DNA of 64,000 nt, taken from the NCBI RefSeq assembly GCF_035594125.1, contig NC_087168.1, positions 8,323,150-8,387,149 of the forward strand, in the 5' to 3' direction. Under the pieces are notes generated by a model. The model was not told the DNA's origin. It did no database searches and was given only the letters and a program-made list of their open reading frames with translations. The stretch comes from Scylla paramamosain (taxonomy: Eukaryota; Arthropoda; Malacostraca; Decapoda; Portunidae). This document shows, one piece after another, positions 1-29,879 of the stretch (the first letter of the stretch is position 1; the number at the start of each line of letters is the position of its first letter). The position numbers were made by a program, and so were the translations under genes.

Positions 1-923
1 ACTCAATGGACAACAGATGTTTTGCAGAATAACAAGAGACATAACCACATATTGTATAACAGCAGTTGTCCACCACATACATCTTGTAATCTTTTTGTAA
101 TTAGATGCCTTTCTCGCTCTTATCTGCATTATCTAAAATCTGAGCACACTCATATTCACAAGAAATTCTTCAATTACACACTGTGATTCACAGTAGCTTG
201 TCAGTTCGATGTAAAATAGGATGAAAAAGGCAAAATGCTCTGACAAATGAGCATATACAGCCTCTGAAACCATTTTCTGTTACACTTATGTTGTATCTAT
301 GATCTCATTACACTACACATAGTGTTCGAGACTGCTGAAAATAGTCATGGTAAATAAATCTTTTAAACATTTTGATGTTTCCTTGTAAATTTAATTTGTC
401 ACATTTCCTTTATGTTTTATCTAGTTAAGACAACCACATCTCAGTTGTGGAGTCCAACAGTACCATGTAAAATGGTCCATCTCAAATAAAAGATGAGTTA
501 TAACAAAGGATATACAAAATCATACAGTAGAGTACACGACAACCCATGGTCATTATAATGTACAACTGCAATAACGCACTGAAATTTCAATAAATATTTC
601 ATTGGAATAACAAATGAAAACTAGCATAACAAACTTGCCACTAGTGTGAGCACTGAAATTCTGATAAATATTTAATTGGGACAAACTTTAATTGGAGCAA
701 ACTTCTCATTCTAGCAATAACTGAAATTTTAATAAAAATTTAATCAGAATAACAAACTAAAACTCACAAGACTAATTCACCAGCTGTGCAAGCCGCTGCT
801 CACCAATCTGCTGCTTGTCCCTTCCTCTCTTTTTTTCCTTTTCAACACTTTCTTATGTCTTGTCTCAAACCTGCCTCCCTCTCACCTCTCCTCCCTCTTA
901 TCTGTCAGAGATAAGGAACTAGG

Positions 924-925
<2 letters not shown>
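1..925. other. AT-rich noncoding sequence
   Basis: AT-rich, with no ORF that looks coding. Three loosely repeated phrases of the type ACTGAAATTTCAATAAATAT occur between 570 and 740. It would be THUMPD3 intron 5 if the gene continues to the left. No further exon was recognised. Confidence 0.4.

Positions 926-992
<67 letters not shown>
926..992. repeat. (CT)n microsatellite
   Basis: Perfect CT dinucleotide run of about 67 bp. Confidence 0.97.
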
Positions 993-995
<3 letters not shown>

Positions 996-1111
996 CATTC
1001 TAAGTCATTTTAGCTTCATTGTTTCTCACTCTTTCTCACTCATATACATAATTCCAATTTCATTCTCAATTACTCTCATTCTATTTAGTAATCCTTAGGA
1101 TTGTTCTTACT

Positions 1112-1114
<3 letters not shown>

Positions 1115-1206
<92 letters not shown>
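1115..1206. repeat. (AG)n microsatellite
   Basis: Perfect AG run of 92 bp, 120 bp from the CT run at 926. The two are opposite in strand composition and could form a long purine/pyrimidine hairpin. Confidence 0.97.
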
Positions 1207-1209
<3 letters not shown>

Positions 1210-1983
1210 TCCAACTTAGGCAGGATTTACTGTATGTATATGCGTGATGCCAATGGTAGGTAAATGTGACCAATACATTAGTGCAAAATATTAGTAGTGC
1301 AAAACTCAGGGTAATAATGTGTGAAACTTGAGAGGTTACTGTATATATCCGTTGTGTTATCTCAAATTTAGTAGGGCAAATGTGCTCATTTTCATATATT
1401 TTTCCAAAATTGCAGAATTTTTTATATTATTCTCTGGTTCCCTGGGACCAATTAATTTTTTCCCATAGGTTCTTCAGTTGTCATAACATACATTTGCCAT
1501 AACAAACACTACACTGGAATGAATCATGTTTGTTGTTGCGTATCCTACTGTACTGTTGACGCAAGCATTAGTAATAGGGAACTGTGGGTGAATGTGGGAA
1601 GGATGTAGCTAATCAGAACTATTACAAGCACTGCCCAGCTGCCAGAAGCATAACTTCCTCATAGTATAGTAGGCATATTTATTTGCCACTTAACCTACCA
1701 GAAACTGAAAGGAAAATCACATTCATCCATCCCCCCACATACACACTGAAGGTGGAAATACTTGACTGCATAATCTACATTTTACTGAGCCTTGGACACT
1801 TACTTTCATTAAGCCATATTCCCATCTAGGCAGCATCCTACAAAGTATTCCAATGCAGACACAGTAGAACAGTCTGTAACTCACTTATATTACAATCTCT
1901 TACCATCATACAGTCCATATTCAAGTGAACAGTAGGTAAAATCTACCTGTTATCTACATGCATAACAAAGAAAACGATCTTAC
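1207..1983. other. noncoding sequence downstream of THUMPD3 exon 5
   Basis: Lies immediately 3' of exon 5 on the minus strand and so is intronic. No coding exon, RNA gene or transposon was recognised. Confidence 0.4.
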
Positions 1984-16434
<14,451 letters not shown>

Positions 16435-16475
16435 TGTGCAACTTCTGTGTAGTCTGTGAAGATGAATTATTGCCA

Positions 16476-16910
16476 CTGCACAGAAAAAAAATAAATAAAT
16501 AAATAAAAGTAAATAGAATATAAGTTAATAAAAAGGAATATCAATTTGCTGATGCAGTTTAACTGAAAAACAACTATCAGTTCAAAGCACAACAAATCCA
16601 CCAGAGAAAAATAAAATCCTTTTGAAATAAGCAGGATGCAGATGAGAAAAAATAGTAATAGTTGTCTACATAATTTATTATGCTTTATCTGTTTTGAATC
16701 TCATAAATAAATTACAAATTAATCATGATTTTTATATAAAATTGTTCCAATTATACAGTGATGGATCAGGACAGTAGGCAATGTGATAAAGATCAAAGTG
16801 TATAGCTAGGAAAAGTTCGGCTAGTTTAGATTAAATCAATACAAGAACCTAACTAAATTACAACAGAGATTTTAGATCATCCAACAGAAAAAGTGGTATT
16901 TGTGAGCCAA
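16476..16910. other. 5' intron upstream of THUMPD3 start exon
   Basis: AT-rich with an (AAAT)n run at 16487-16508. No gene seen. Confidence 0.4.
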
Positions 16911-17047
16911 CATTTGTCCTACACCCAAATGCTACAGTTTTACTCAACATTTGTCCTAAATCCAAACACTGCTGCTTCACTCAGCATTTGTCCTAAACGC
17001 AAACACTGCTGTTTCACTCAACATTTGTCCTAAACCCAAACACTGCT
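16911..17047. repeat. 37-bp tandem repeat, four units
   Basis: Units start at 16911, 16948, 16985 and 17022 with exact 37-bp spacing. The core is CATTTGTCCTAAACCCAAAC followed by ACTGCTG and TTCACTCAA. Units differ by a few substitutions. The array ends at the foot of a perfect hairpin. Confidence 0.9.
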
Positions 17048-17136
17048 GGTGTTCAAGAATTTTCTAGGTTTTAATGTCCTGTATAAAACTGCTGTTTCTT
17101 TTCACCAATAATTCCTAGAAAATTCTTGAACACCAG
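17046..17136. repeat. perfect 23-bp inverted repeat (hairpin)
   Basis: Left arm 17046-17068, right arm 17114-17136, exact reverse complements (arm begins CTGGTGTTCAAGAATTTTCT), with a 45-nt AT-rich loop. No terminal transposon signature was found outside the arms. Confidence 0.9.
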
Positions 17137-19849
<2,713 letters not shown>

Positions 19850-20076
19850 GAAAATATAGTTTTGAAAAATACGCAAGTGCGTTAATAAAACTAATAATTA
19901 GCATATTCTCATCAAGCTGTCTTGCCTGCAGCTATTACCTGCCGACGAGTGTGGCACGTGTTGCGGGGAAGACTAATTTTCTCCTAGCTGTCTTATTGAT
20001 TGATGATGATAGCCATTACACATTATCCTGGTGCACAACATCAACACCCACACAATGTTCTATCCACAGTACTTAC

Positions 20077-20200
20077 GTGATACGTGTATATTTACTGCCT
20101 CTGTTTGTTGCCTCAGCCACAGCCAACACCTTTCAAGTAACAAAAGATATGTAAACAAACCGTCCATGCGAAGGCTACACGCCTAAATGTTATTAAGAGA
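20077..20200 (-). promoter_or_regulatory. possible noncoding first exon of THUMPD3
   Basis: The coding start exon has its own splice acceptor, so an upstream noncoding exon must exist. A strong minus-strand donor (GTATCAC|GTAAGTAC) sits at 20077, preceded by a short CpG-containing stretch that is not a recognised transposon. It lies just before the 3' end of the CR1-like LINE at 20217. This is inference only; transcription start and 5' limit are unknown. Confidence 0.25.
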
Positions 20201-20580
20201 AAAAGAGTTCGAGGATGTATTTATCTAGTTGTGTTTACCTAGTTGTAATTTACAGGGCCTGAAATAAGCTTGTGTGGTCCCATCTCCATTTAATTATCAT
20301 TATTTTTAAGTTGTGCACACTCGTTGGCAATACTACATTCTCAAGCATCTTTTTTTTTTTTCTGGATCCTTGTGTGTAAGTGGTGTTTCCTATTTCTCTT
20401 AGCAGTAGTTTCTAATTACCTGTTTCTTCCATTCTATTCCGCAATTTATAAATTAGTATTAAATCTCCCCTTTCTCTTCTTTGTTTCTATGTTGCCAATT
20501 TAATTTATTTTATCCTGTTCTCATGACGTAATTCTTCCAGTTCTGGAACCATCTTCGTTGCCATCCTTTATATCCTTTCT

Positions 20581-20618
<38 letters not shown>

Positions 20619-20751
20619 GTTTCTTCTGGAGAGACCAGATTCGGCATGTTCCAACTTTGGTCTAATCATAGTGGTAGTTATCTTTCTCACCCTATCTTTT
20701 TCCAAGTAGTGGAATGCTGTTCCAATATTTCCCATAATTTTGTATCTCTGA

Positions 20752-21322
20752 ATATCTGAGTCACCTCCGCCAGTTTTTCTTCCCCCCGTCCCCCCTACTA
20801 TCTGTTCATGAATGGGGTACGCTTTACATGTATGGCGGGGAGGGGGGTTTCCACTCATACTGTTCTTTTAGACAAGGTGGGATCAAAAGCTTTTCCTCTT
20901 ATCAACTCCTTTAACTGACTGTCATCAGCCTCTTTCTCATCACCAAAATGCTGCATCTCTTGCTATCTTCTACCACGATTTTCATGCCAACTGCTCTTCT
21001 GATCTTGCTAACTGCATGCCTCCCCTCTTGCCGTGGCCTCGCTGCACAAGACTGTCTCCTTTCTCTCGCCTTTATTCTGTCCACCTGTCTAATGCAAGAA
21101 TTAACCAGTATTCTTAATCATTCATTCCTTTCTCTAGTAAACTCTGGAACTCCCTGCCTGCTTTTGTGTTTCTACCTTGAACTTTTTCAAGAGGGAGGTT
21201 TCAAGACACTTATCCTTTATTTTTTACTGACGCTCTCAACTCTTTATGGGGACTAGCACTTTTTTTTTTTTTGCAATTTTTATTATCCTTGGCCAGTGCC
21301 CCTCCTACATAAAAAAAAAAAA
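20752..21322 (+). mobile_element. Jockey-like LINE 3' part, nested in CR1 copy 4
   Basis: Begins within the LRQFF/thumb coding region (CACCTCCGCCAGTTTTTCTT at 20762) and runs through the ORF end (SFIPFSGKLWNSL-like, here out of frame) to the family 3' UTR and A run at 21310-21322. Opposite orientation to the host LINE. Frameshifts present. Confidence 0.82.
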
Positions 21323-21628
21323 ATCTATATGCTGACTGTTGACTATCCTGTATTATCACTCCCAGATCTTCCTCTTCTTGTACTTTTATTATTCTTTTAT
21401 TTCCCATTTTGTATGTTCATTTTGGTTTCAACTTTTTTTTTCATTTCCATTACATGACATTTTTCACATTAAATTCTATCTCCCACTTCTTATTCCAGTC
21501 CCAGATTTTATTCAAATATTCTTTTAGAATTTCATACCCTTTGTTGTTTCTTATATATCTTTTTAATTTTGAATTGCCTGCAAACAAGCTCATGTAACTC
21601 TTTACTCCTTCAGACACATCTTTTTCTA

Positions 21629-23385
21629 AAGCTGAACTGTTCACTCAAACTTTTGCTAAAACCTCTACCTTGGACGATTCTGGGCTTGTTCCTCCCTCTC
21701 CTCTACCCTCTGACTACATGCTACCTATTAAAATTCTTCGCAATGATGTTTTCCATGCCCTCGCTGGCCTAAATCCTCGGAAGGCTTGTGGACCTGATGG
21801 GGTCCCTCCTATTGCTCTCCGAAACTGTGCCTCCATGCTTGCATCTTGCTTAGTCAAACTCTTTCAGCTCTGTCTGTCAACATCTACTGTACCTTTTTCT
21901 TCTTGCTGGAAGTTTGCCTACATTCAGCCTGTTCCTAAAAAGGGTGACAGTTCTAATCCCACAAACTACTGTCCTATTGCTTTAATTTCCTGCCTATCTA
22001 AAGTTTTTGAATCTATCCTTAACAGGAAGATTCTTAAACATCTATCACTTCACAACCTTCTATCTGATCACCAGTATGGGTTCTGTCAAGGCCACTCCAC
22101 TGGTGATCTTCTGGCTTTCCTTACTGAGTCTTGGTCATCCTCTTTTAGAACTTTTGGTGAAACTTTTGCTGTTGCCTTGGACATATCAAAAGCTTTTGAC
22201 AGAGTCTGGCACAAAGATTTGATTTCCAATCTACCCTCCTACGGCTTCTATCCTTCTCTCTGTAACTTCATCTCAAGTTTCCTTTCTGACTGTTCTGTTG
22301 CTGCTGTGGTAGATGGTCACTGTTCTTCTCCTAAATCTATTAACAGTGGTGTTCCTCAGGGTTCTGTCCTGTCACCCACTCTCTTCTTATTATTCATTTA
22401 TGATCTTCTAAACCAAACTTCTTGTCCTATCCACTCCTACGCTGATGATACCACCCTGCACTTTTCCATGTCTTTTCATAGACGTCCAACCCTTCAGTAA
22501 GTAAACATTTCACACAGGGAAGCCACAGAAAGCTTGACTTCTGATCTTTCTAAAATTTCTGATTGGAGCAAAGCAAACTTGTTATTGTTCAATGCCTCAA
22601 AAACTCAATTCCTCCATCTATCAACTCGACACAACCTTCCAGACAACTATCCCCTCTTCTTCAATGACACTCAACTGTCCTCTTCTACACTGAACATCCT
22701 CGGTCTGTCCTTTACTTATAATCTGAACTGGAAACTTCACATCTCATCTCTAACTAAAATAGCTTCTATGAAGTTAGGCACTCTGAGACATCTCCGCCAG
22801 TTTTTCTCACCCTCCCCAGCCGCTATCTCTGTACAAGGGCCTTATCCGTCCATGTATGGAGTATGCTTCACATGTCTGGGGGGTTCCACTCATACCGCTC
22901 TTCTAGACAGGGTGGAATCAAAAGCTTTTCGTCTCATCAACTCCTCTCCTCTAACTGACTGTCTTCAGCCTCTCTCTCATCACCACGATGTTGCATCTCT
23001 AGCTGTCTTCTGCCGCTATTTTCATGTTAACTGATCTTCTGATCTTTCATGCTAACTGCATGCCTCCCCTCCTCTCGTGGCCTTGCTGCACAAGACTTTC
23101 TTCTTTCTCTCACCCCTATTCTGTCCACCTCTCTAATGCAAGAGTTAACTAGTATTCTCAATCATTCGTCCCTTTCTTTTGTAAACTCTGGAATTCCCTG
23201 CCTGCTTCTGTATTTCCACCTTCCTATGACTTGAATTCCTTCAAGAGGGAGGTTTCAAGATACTTATCCTTCAATTTTTGACTACTGCTTTGGACCCTTT
23301 TATGGGACTGGCATCTCAGTGGGCATTTTGTTTTTAATTGGATTTTTGTTGCCCTTGGCCAGTGTCCTTCCTACATAAAAAAAAA
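21629..23385 (+). mobile_element. Jockey-like LINE, best-preserved copy, nested in CR1 copy 4
   Basis: 1.76 kb, 5'-truncated in the linker before the RT (KAELFTQTFAKTSTLDDSG), with a full RT region and the family 3' UTR ending in an A run at 23377-23385. It splits the CR1 palm: CR1 sequence ends at about 21628 and resumes at 23386. Confidence 0.88.
21670..23034 (+). pseudogene. Jockey-like reverse transcriptase
   Basis: First frame 21670-22500, 276 residues: GLNPRKACGPDGVPPIAL, CWKFAYIQPVPKKGDSSNP (fingers), QYGFCQGHSTGDLLAF, FAVALDISKAFDRVWHKDLI (motif A, Asp present), INSGVPQGSVLSPTLFLLF (motif B) and HSYADDTTLHFS (motif C, catalytic Asp pair intact). A single TAA at 22498-22500 breaks the frame; it resumes in the same register with [32 protein letters not shown] and, after a local shift, LLDRVESKAFRLINSSPLT, ending at 23034. 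The upstream endonuclease is missing, so the copy cannot be autonomous. RT of a Jockey-clade non-LTR element; clade assignment is by resemblance. Confidence 0.85.
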
Positions 23386-24534
23386 GGCATATAATTTATG
23401 TAAATCAGGAAAAGTATTTGTGCCAGCACTGATCCTTATGGTACTCCACTATCTACTTTTCTCTATTTTGATTTTACATCTTTTACTACCGTTCTCATTT
23501 ATCTTCCCTTTAAGAAACTTTCCATCCATTTTTTTCTTCATTTAATCGTCCTATATTTTCTAGCTTTCATGATAGCCTGTTGTGGGGAACTTTATCGAAA
23601 GCTTTTTTTTAGATCAAAATGCACACAGTGTAGCCATCCATCCCTCTTCTGTGTTATATCAGTCACTCTTGAATAAAAGCTCATCAAATCAGTTACACAT
23701 GATTGCTTTTGTCTAAAACCATACTGTTTTTCTGTTATATCATGTTTTTCTAGGAACTTCTACTTCTTTATCACTTTTTTCTTTAGAAACTGCTTCTTCA
23801 TCACTTTTTCATGGATCTTACTTACTGTGCTGATCATTGATACTGGTCTATAGTTTAGTGGTTCTTCTTTCCTTCCACTTTTATAAATTGGCACTATGTC
23901 TGCTCTCTTCCATTCTTTATACACTCTTCCAGTTGATAATGAGCACTTAATTATGTCATATACTGGTTCATTTAATTGTTTCCTGCACCCTTTTAGGATG
24001 AATCCTGATACACGATATGGTCCTGTTGCAATCCTCTCTTTCAGTTCTTCTGTCATTTTATAAACTTGTTTAAATACTATAATTTCCTTTATTTGTTTTT
24101 TTTGTTTTCTCATCTTGTGATTCTTTAAATTCTGATTCTTCTGTGAAAGCTTTTTGATATTTTTTTGTTTAGCAATTCACTCATGTCTCTTGGATCTTCT
24201 CTATATTTCATTCTTATCTTTCAATCTTTTTACTTTTCCTTTTAGTTTATTTTTTCCATTTATGAATCTGTAGAACAGTTTTGGTTCATTCTTGCACTTT
24301 TCAACTATATCTTTTTCATACCCTTTCTCTTCCTTTCTCCTTACTTTCACATATTCATTTCTTGCTATCTTAAAGTCTTTATTTTTTGGTTTCAGTTTCT
24401 TTTCATTCTTATCCATGCTTTGTCTCTTTTATTTGTACTTGTACATCTTGCATTGAACCACCCATTTTCCTTTTTCTTTAGATTTGTATAATGGGACATA
24501 ATTATTTATTCCTTTCTCATGTATTTCCATAAAA

Positions 24535-24660
24535 TTTTTTTTTTTCTTTTTTTTTAGCAAAAGGATCACTGGGCAAGGGAAACAAAACTGGAAAAAAAAA
24601 TTCCACTTAGGCGTCAGTCCTAAAAGAGACGTCAAGATGTCAATAAAAAATTGAAAAATA
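24535..24660 (-). mobile_element. Jockey-like LINE 3' UTR fragment
   Basis: T-rich run at 24535-24555, then a diverged family 3' UTR (GGATCACTGGGCAAGGGAAA). It interrupts the linker of CR1 copy 4. Confidence 0.75.
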
Positions 24661-24783
24661 CTTATCTAATACATCATTTATTTCTCTTTTCAGCTTTATC
24701 CAGTCCATTTCTTCATAAAATTTCTTAAGATCATCTATATTTGCTTTTCCATAGTTCCTTCCATTTTCTTTGTATGATTCATT

Positions 24784-24935
24784 GTTGCAGTTTGTATTTC
24801 CTGCACAATATGTTTTCCTGCACAGCAACACCAGTGAAAGGTGTAGCTAGCCAGTCAGGCCAGGTTGCTGTTATACCAAGCCCTGGAATAAAATTCTCAG
24901 TATCATCTCTGCTTCTGGTTCCTCCTTCCACCTCA
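24784..24935 (+). repeat. 5' LTR of the Gypsy element
   Basis: About 152 bp. Shares TTTCCTG, CAGCACCAGTGA-like, AGTCAGGCCAGG, GGAATAAA (polyadenylation signal) and CTCAGTATCA...CTGCTTCTGGTT with the 3' LTR, and ends ...CA. A TGG at 24939 is a possible start of the primer binding site. Confidence 0.8.
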
Positions 24936-24948
24936 ATATGGCACAGCA

Positions 24949-25940
24949 TTGTATCAATCTGAGGTAGGTGCCGAGAAGCAACACATGAACACCCAACCCC
25001 GAGGAAGTACCACAGGGAGAGATCGGGAGAGAGAGGCATGCTGGCTGGTGGCCATGTGCTCTTCTTACTACCAAGCTACCAGCAGCAGTCTCCCTCTAGC
25101 ACAACATTCCACCAAGCAGTGTCCACACAGTCCCAGGGATCCTGGCTCCCAGGACATGCTTTTGGCTCCCTTTCCAGGGCTACAAATGTCCACAACACAG
25201 CCATAGGGACCATGTCCCTGGGCAGCACCACAGGACAGCCATAGGGACTGTAGGGTCTGTGTCCCTGGGTGGCACCACAGTCAACCCACTCTCCAGTCCC
25301 TCCATCTGGACTGGGGACTGCAGTTCCAGGCATGTCACCAACAGCATTTGAGGCATGGGCCATGAGCATGGAGGACTATGGCCTTATCTGCAGGTCTCAT
25401 ACATGAGACTCCTGTGCAGTGGAGAGCTCCAGCAGTGCATCGATGCCTGCCTTGACAAGCAGATCTTCAAACAACTCTGAACCTCAGCAGCGATAGACAT
25501 GGTGAGAAGCATAGTGATTGATCAGCCCCTGGTGCGAGGTGGAGGCATGGACGGATTTCTTCTTGTATCCCCATGCACCTGGGAACAGTGTTGATGCATG
25601 AGTGGTGAAGCGTCAGGCCATGGTGGCCGAGTGCACTTTCTGGTGCCCTGAGTGTGATAAGTCACTCACCGAGTAAATGCTGAGCAGAAAAGTGGTCATG
25701 GGGCTAAGTGATCACCACATGGAAGAGGAAATGCTATGGTGTTTCCCACGTCTTCATTCTGTGAGTGACAAAGTGAGCATGTGTGAAATTATTGAAGCTG
25801 CCCAGTGATGCTGCCATACAAGGTGGTGGAAGAAAATGTGGAATGCTTTGAGAAGTGGTTCCTGGAGTAGTTTGTGTGAACGGTGTTTGCTCTGGAGTGC
25901 ACATCCCTGCCAAAAATACATGAGCCCACTCATCACATCC
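24949..25940 (+). pseudogene. Gypsy gag region, degenerate
   Basis: No single frame spans the region. Short plus-strand frames are rich in Ser, Gln and Pro. Near 25636-25790 a piece reads CTFWCPECDKSLTE, a stop, then MLSRKVVMGLSD and MLWCFPRLHSVSDKV, resembling the zinc-binding segment of gag-like proteins. It lies between the 5' LTR and RT, where gag and protease are expected. No protease motif was recognised. Confidence 0.5.
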
Positions 25941-25959
25941 ATCCATGGTCTGGTGCACT

Positions 25960-26993
<1,034 letters not shown>

Positions 26994-27528
26994 TATGTCT
27001 CCTTGGAAGCCCCTATGTGCTGCACAAGGAGATGGAAATTGGTTCTCTTCAGCATCTGGCACCTCACTGCAGCAGAGAAAAACTACAGGGCACTGTAGGG
27101 GGAAACACTCAGGATTAGCTGGTGTCCCATTCCTCCAGGACTGCAAGAACCTAACCTTCATTATAGACCATAAAGCCCTTACCAAAATCTTCGGTGACAA
27201 GGAATTAAAAGACATCAGTAACCCCTGCATTCTCACCATGAAGGAAAGGACTCTCATGTACAATTTCTGCATCAGATATGTCAAGGACAAAGCCAACTGT
27301 GCTGCGGACGCCTTCTCACGTTATCCAGCCTTAGCCAGCACACTGGAAGAGTCTGATGAAGCTGATGATGAAGTGGTGTGTGCAGTTATGATAATCATGA
27401 CTGCAGAGGCAGTTGAGGATGACAATGGCCACATGGTAGATCTATGTCAAGTAGAGGTGGAGGCACTCAAGGACAAGGAATACCAGCTGCTACATGAATG
27501 TGTGTCCAACAGTGGCTGGACTGAATAG
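26994..27528 (+). pseudogene. Gypsy RNase H, C-terminal part
   Basis: After a frameshift the plus strand reads DCKNLTFIIDHKALTKIFGD (RNase H Asp-His region), then FCIRYVKDKANCAADAFSRY, the typical RNase H C-terminus (A-D-A-x-S-R). An acidic linker EESDEADDE follows before the stop at 27526. Confidence 0.75.
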
Positions 27529-27646
27529 TACTCCAAACCAGCTGCCCTCCAGCCTTATTTCAGGATGTGGTGCCACTTGTCTTGCCAGGTTATACACAAG
27601 TGACAAGAGATTCCCATACCTCATCATCCCAGCCACCTTCTGATGC

Positions 27647-28069
27647 ATGGTGCTCAACAACCTTCACACCAGAAATCAGGGCAGAGACTCCATGTTCTGC
27701 AGGGTCAGGCAATCCGTATACTTGCCTGGCATAGATGCAGAAGTTGAACAAAAGTGTCATCAGTGTCAGGTGTGTGAGACACACATTCAACCAGCTGAAC
27801 TGCTCCTGCCCACCCCACCATCCCAGTTTCCATTCCAGCAAGTGGTGCTGGATTTGTTTCAACTAGAAGAGAACACCTATATTGCCTATGCCGACAGGCT
27901 GACAGGCTGGCTTGAGGTGGACCACTTGTCAGGTGGTGCCACCACCACTCGCTGCCTTCTTACGTCATTCTGGCTGTGGTTCACTCAGTTCGGCATCCCC
28001 AAGGAGCTGTCATGCAATGGAGGCACCAATCTCAGAAGTCACAAGGCAAAGGAATTCTTCAGTGATTAG
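27647..28069 (+). pseudogene. Gypsy integrase fragment
   Basis: 140 residues. The Cys pair of the zinc-binding domain (CHQCQVCETHIQP) is present after YLPGIDAEVEQK. The core reads QVVLDLFQLEENTYIAYADR with a candidate first Asp, then GIPKELSCNGGTNLRSHK, where the second catalytic Asp (S-C-D-G-G) is Asn. The frame ends before the third catalytic residue. It belongs to the element bounded by the LTRs at 24784 and 28773. Confidence 0.8.
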
Positions 28070-28772
28070 TGAAGTGAATCTCCTCCACCCACTATGCCCA
28101 GTCTAACAGGTGTGCAGGAGCAGCTATCAAGTCAGTAAAGAGGCTACTGTGAGGCAACTTAACCTGTGAAGGCTCCCTAGATACCTTAACATGCCCTTGC
28201 AGGACTCTCAGGCATCCCTTGCTCAACTGCTAACAGGCAGGCAGCTGAGGAATGCCATACCTGTGGAGAGGTTTTGATATCTTATCGACGAACATTGGGA
28301 CAAAATGCTGTGCATCCAAGAACGGGTCATGACTTGCACAGCAACCAGTGTCTCACTCCAGTACAACCAGTGAGCCCACAGCATCACTCCTCTGAAACCT
28401 GGGCAGTGAGCTCGCATTCAAAAAACCCAACAAAGGGGTGCTGGGATTGTCTGGGTACCATGGTGGAGTTGATGGCACCACGGCATTACCTAATGGAGCA
28501 GGATGGCAAAACGACAGTGAGAAACAGATGTCACATCCACCCACTCATCAGTTAACCACTGGCCACAGTACAGGTGTCGCCAGGGTCCACCACACCAGCC
28601 CAAGCCACCTCACCCAGACCAACATGCACCAGGCATTCCCCAAGGCACTTAGGTCATAACTGTAAACTTCCCCCAGGGATGTCTTATGTTACGTTCACTT
28701 TTTCCACCTTTAGTTCATGCTATTTTCTTACTCCAATGTATGGGTATCATTACATGTCTGTAATTGAGGGGG

Positions 28773-28947
28773 AGTGCAGGAGTCTGTATTTCCTGTATAA
28801 CACGTTTTCTCATACGGCAGCACCAGTGAGGGGTGCAACCAGGCAGGCAGTTTCTGGCCAGCCACAGTCAGGCCAGGCTATTGTTATCCAGGCTTTGGAA
28901 TAAAGTTCTCAGTATCACCCCTGCTTCTGGTTCTGCCTTCCACTCCA
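28773..28947 (+). repeat. 3' LTR of the Gypsy element
   Basis: About 175 bp, longer than the 5' LTR because of an internal segment (CAGGCAGTTTCTGGCCAGCC) absent there. The LTR divergence, indel included, indicates an old insertion. Confidence 0.8.
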
Positions 28948-29725
28948 TCATTCATCCTCTTCAGTAACATCATTATCAGTTTCTATTTCTATCATTACAT
29001 GGTCACTTTTCCCATGGGGCACACATATCTTAGTACTTTAGTTAGGTCAATTCCTTTCATTAGTATTAGATCTTGTCTTGCTGGTTTGTCATCTCTCCTA
29101 TATCTTGTATTTTCAATCACCCACTGCATGACTGTTTTCCATTGTCAGCTTCAGAAATCTTTCTCTCCACGCAGTCTCATTTCCTCCTGATTTAAATACT
29201 TTAATTTACTTCTTTGCAATTGAAGTCACCACCCAATACCACTCTTTTATTACTTTTGATTAATTTACTCAAACACTGAATGGTATCTTCTATTATTTTC
29301 ATGTGTTCTTGCTTGTTCCAAGAATTTGTTTTGGGTAGTACATAGATTGTAATTACCGTTAGTATTTCTCCACTACTGTCCTCCAAGTTAACGCTCACTA
29401 ATTCTGCTTTTCCTTCTCCATATTTCATTATTTATGTCTTCACCTCTTTTCTTGTTATTATCATTACACCTCCACCTGCTTTATCAATCCTGTCTCTGTG
29501 CCCTGTCTAATTAATGACTATTGTAGTTAATGTCTATCTGGTTCTCTTCTTTTAGTTTTGTTTCCATTAAACACACCACATTCGGATTTTCCTCTTTTCA
29601 AGTCTCGTAATTCCAGTTTTCTGTGTATCAATCCGTCTATGTTGGTATACATCACATTTAGTCCCTCATTTTTACTATTTTTCTCTATTTTCTTTTCTTT
29701 TATTTCTTTACCTTTATGTGTGTGC
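28948..29725 (-). pseudogene. CR1-like AP-endonuclease domain
   Basis: The 5' segment of CR1 copy 4. Minus-strand frames show [17 protein letters not shown] (29527-29727), a GGGVMIITRKEV-like piece, NLEDSSGEILTVITIYVLPK, VVLGGDFNCKEVN (29201-29428) and the S-D-H motif near 29000. These are landmarks of the endonuclease that nicks target DNA in non-LTR elements. Stops and shifts separate the pieces. Confidence 0.78.
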
Positions 29726-29739
29726 ATATGTGTGTGTGT

Positions 29740-29851
<112 letters not shown>

Positions 29852-29879
29852 TATACTATATAGATTATACAGATGCTAT

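Noticed and set aside
25076..25369. minus-strand ORF opposite the Gypsy gag region
   Set aside because: Shadow frame in GC-richer retrotransposon DNA; the element is read on the plus strand.
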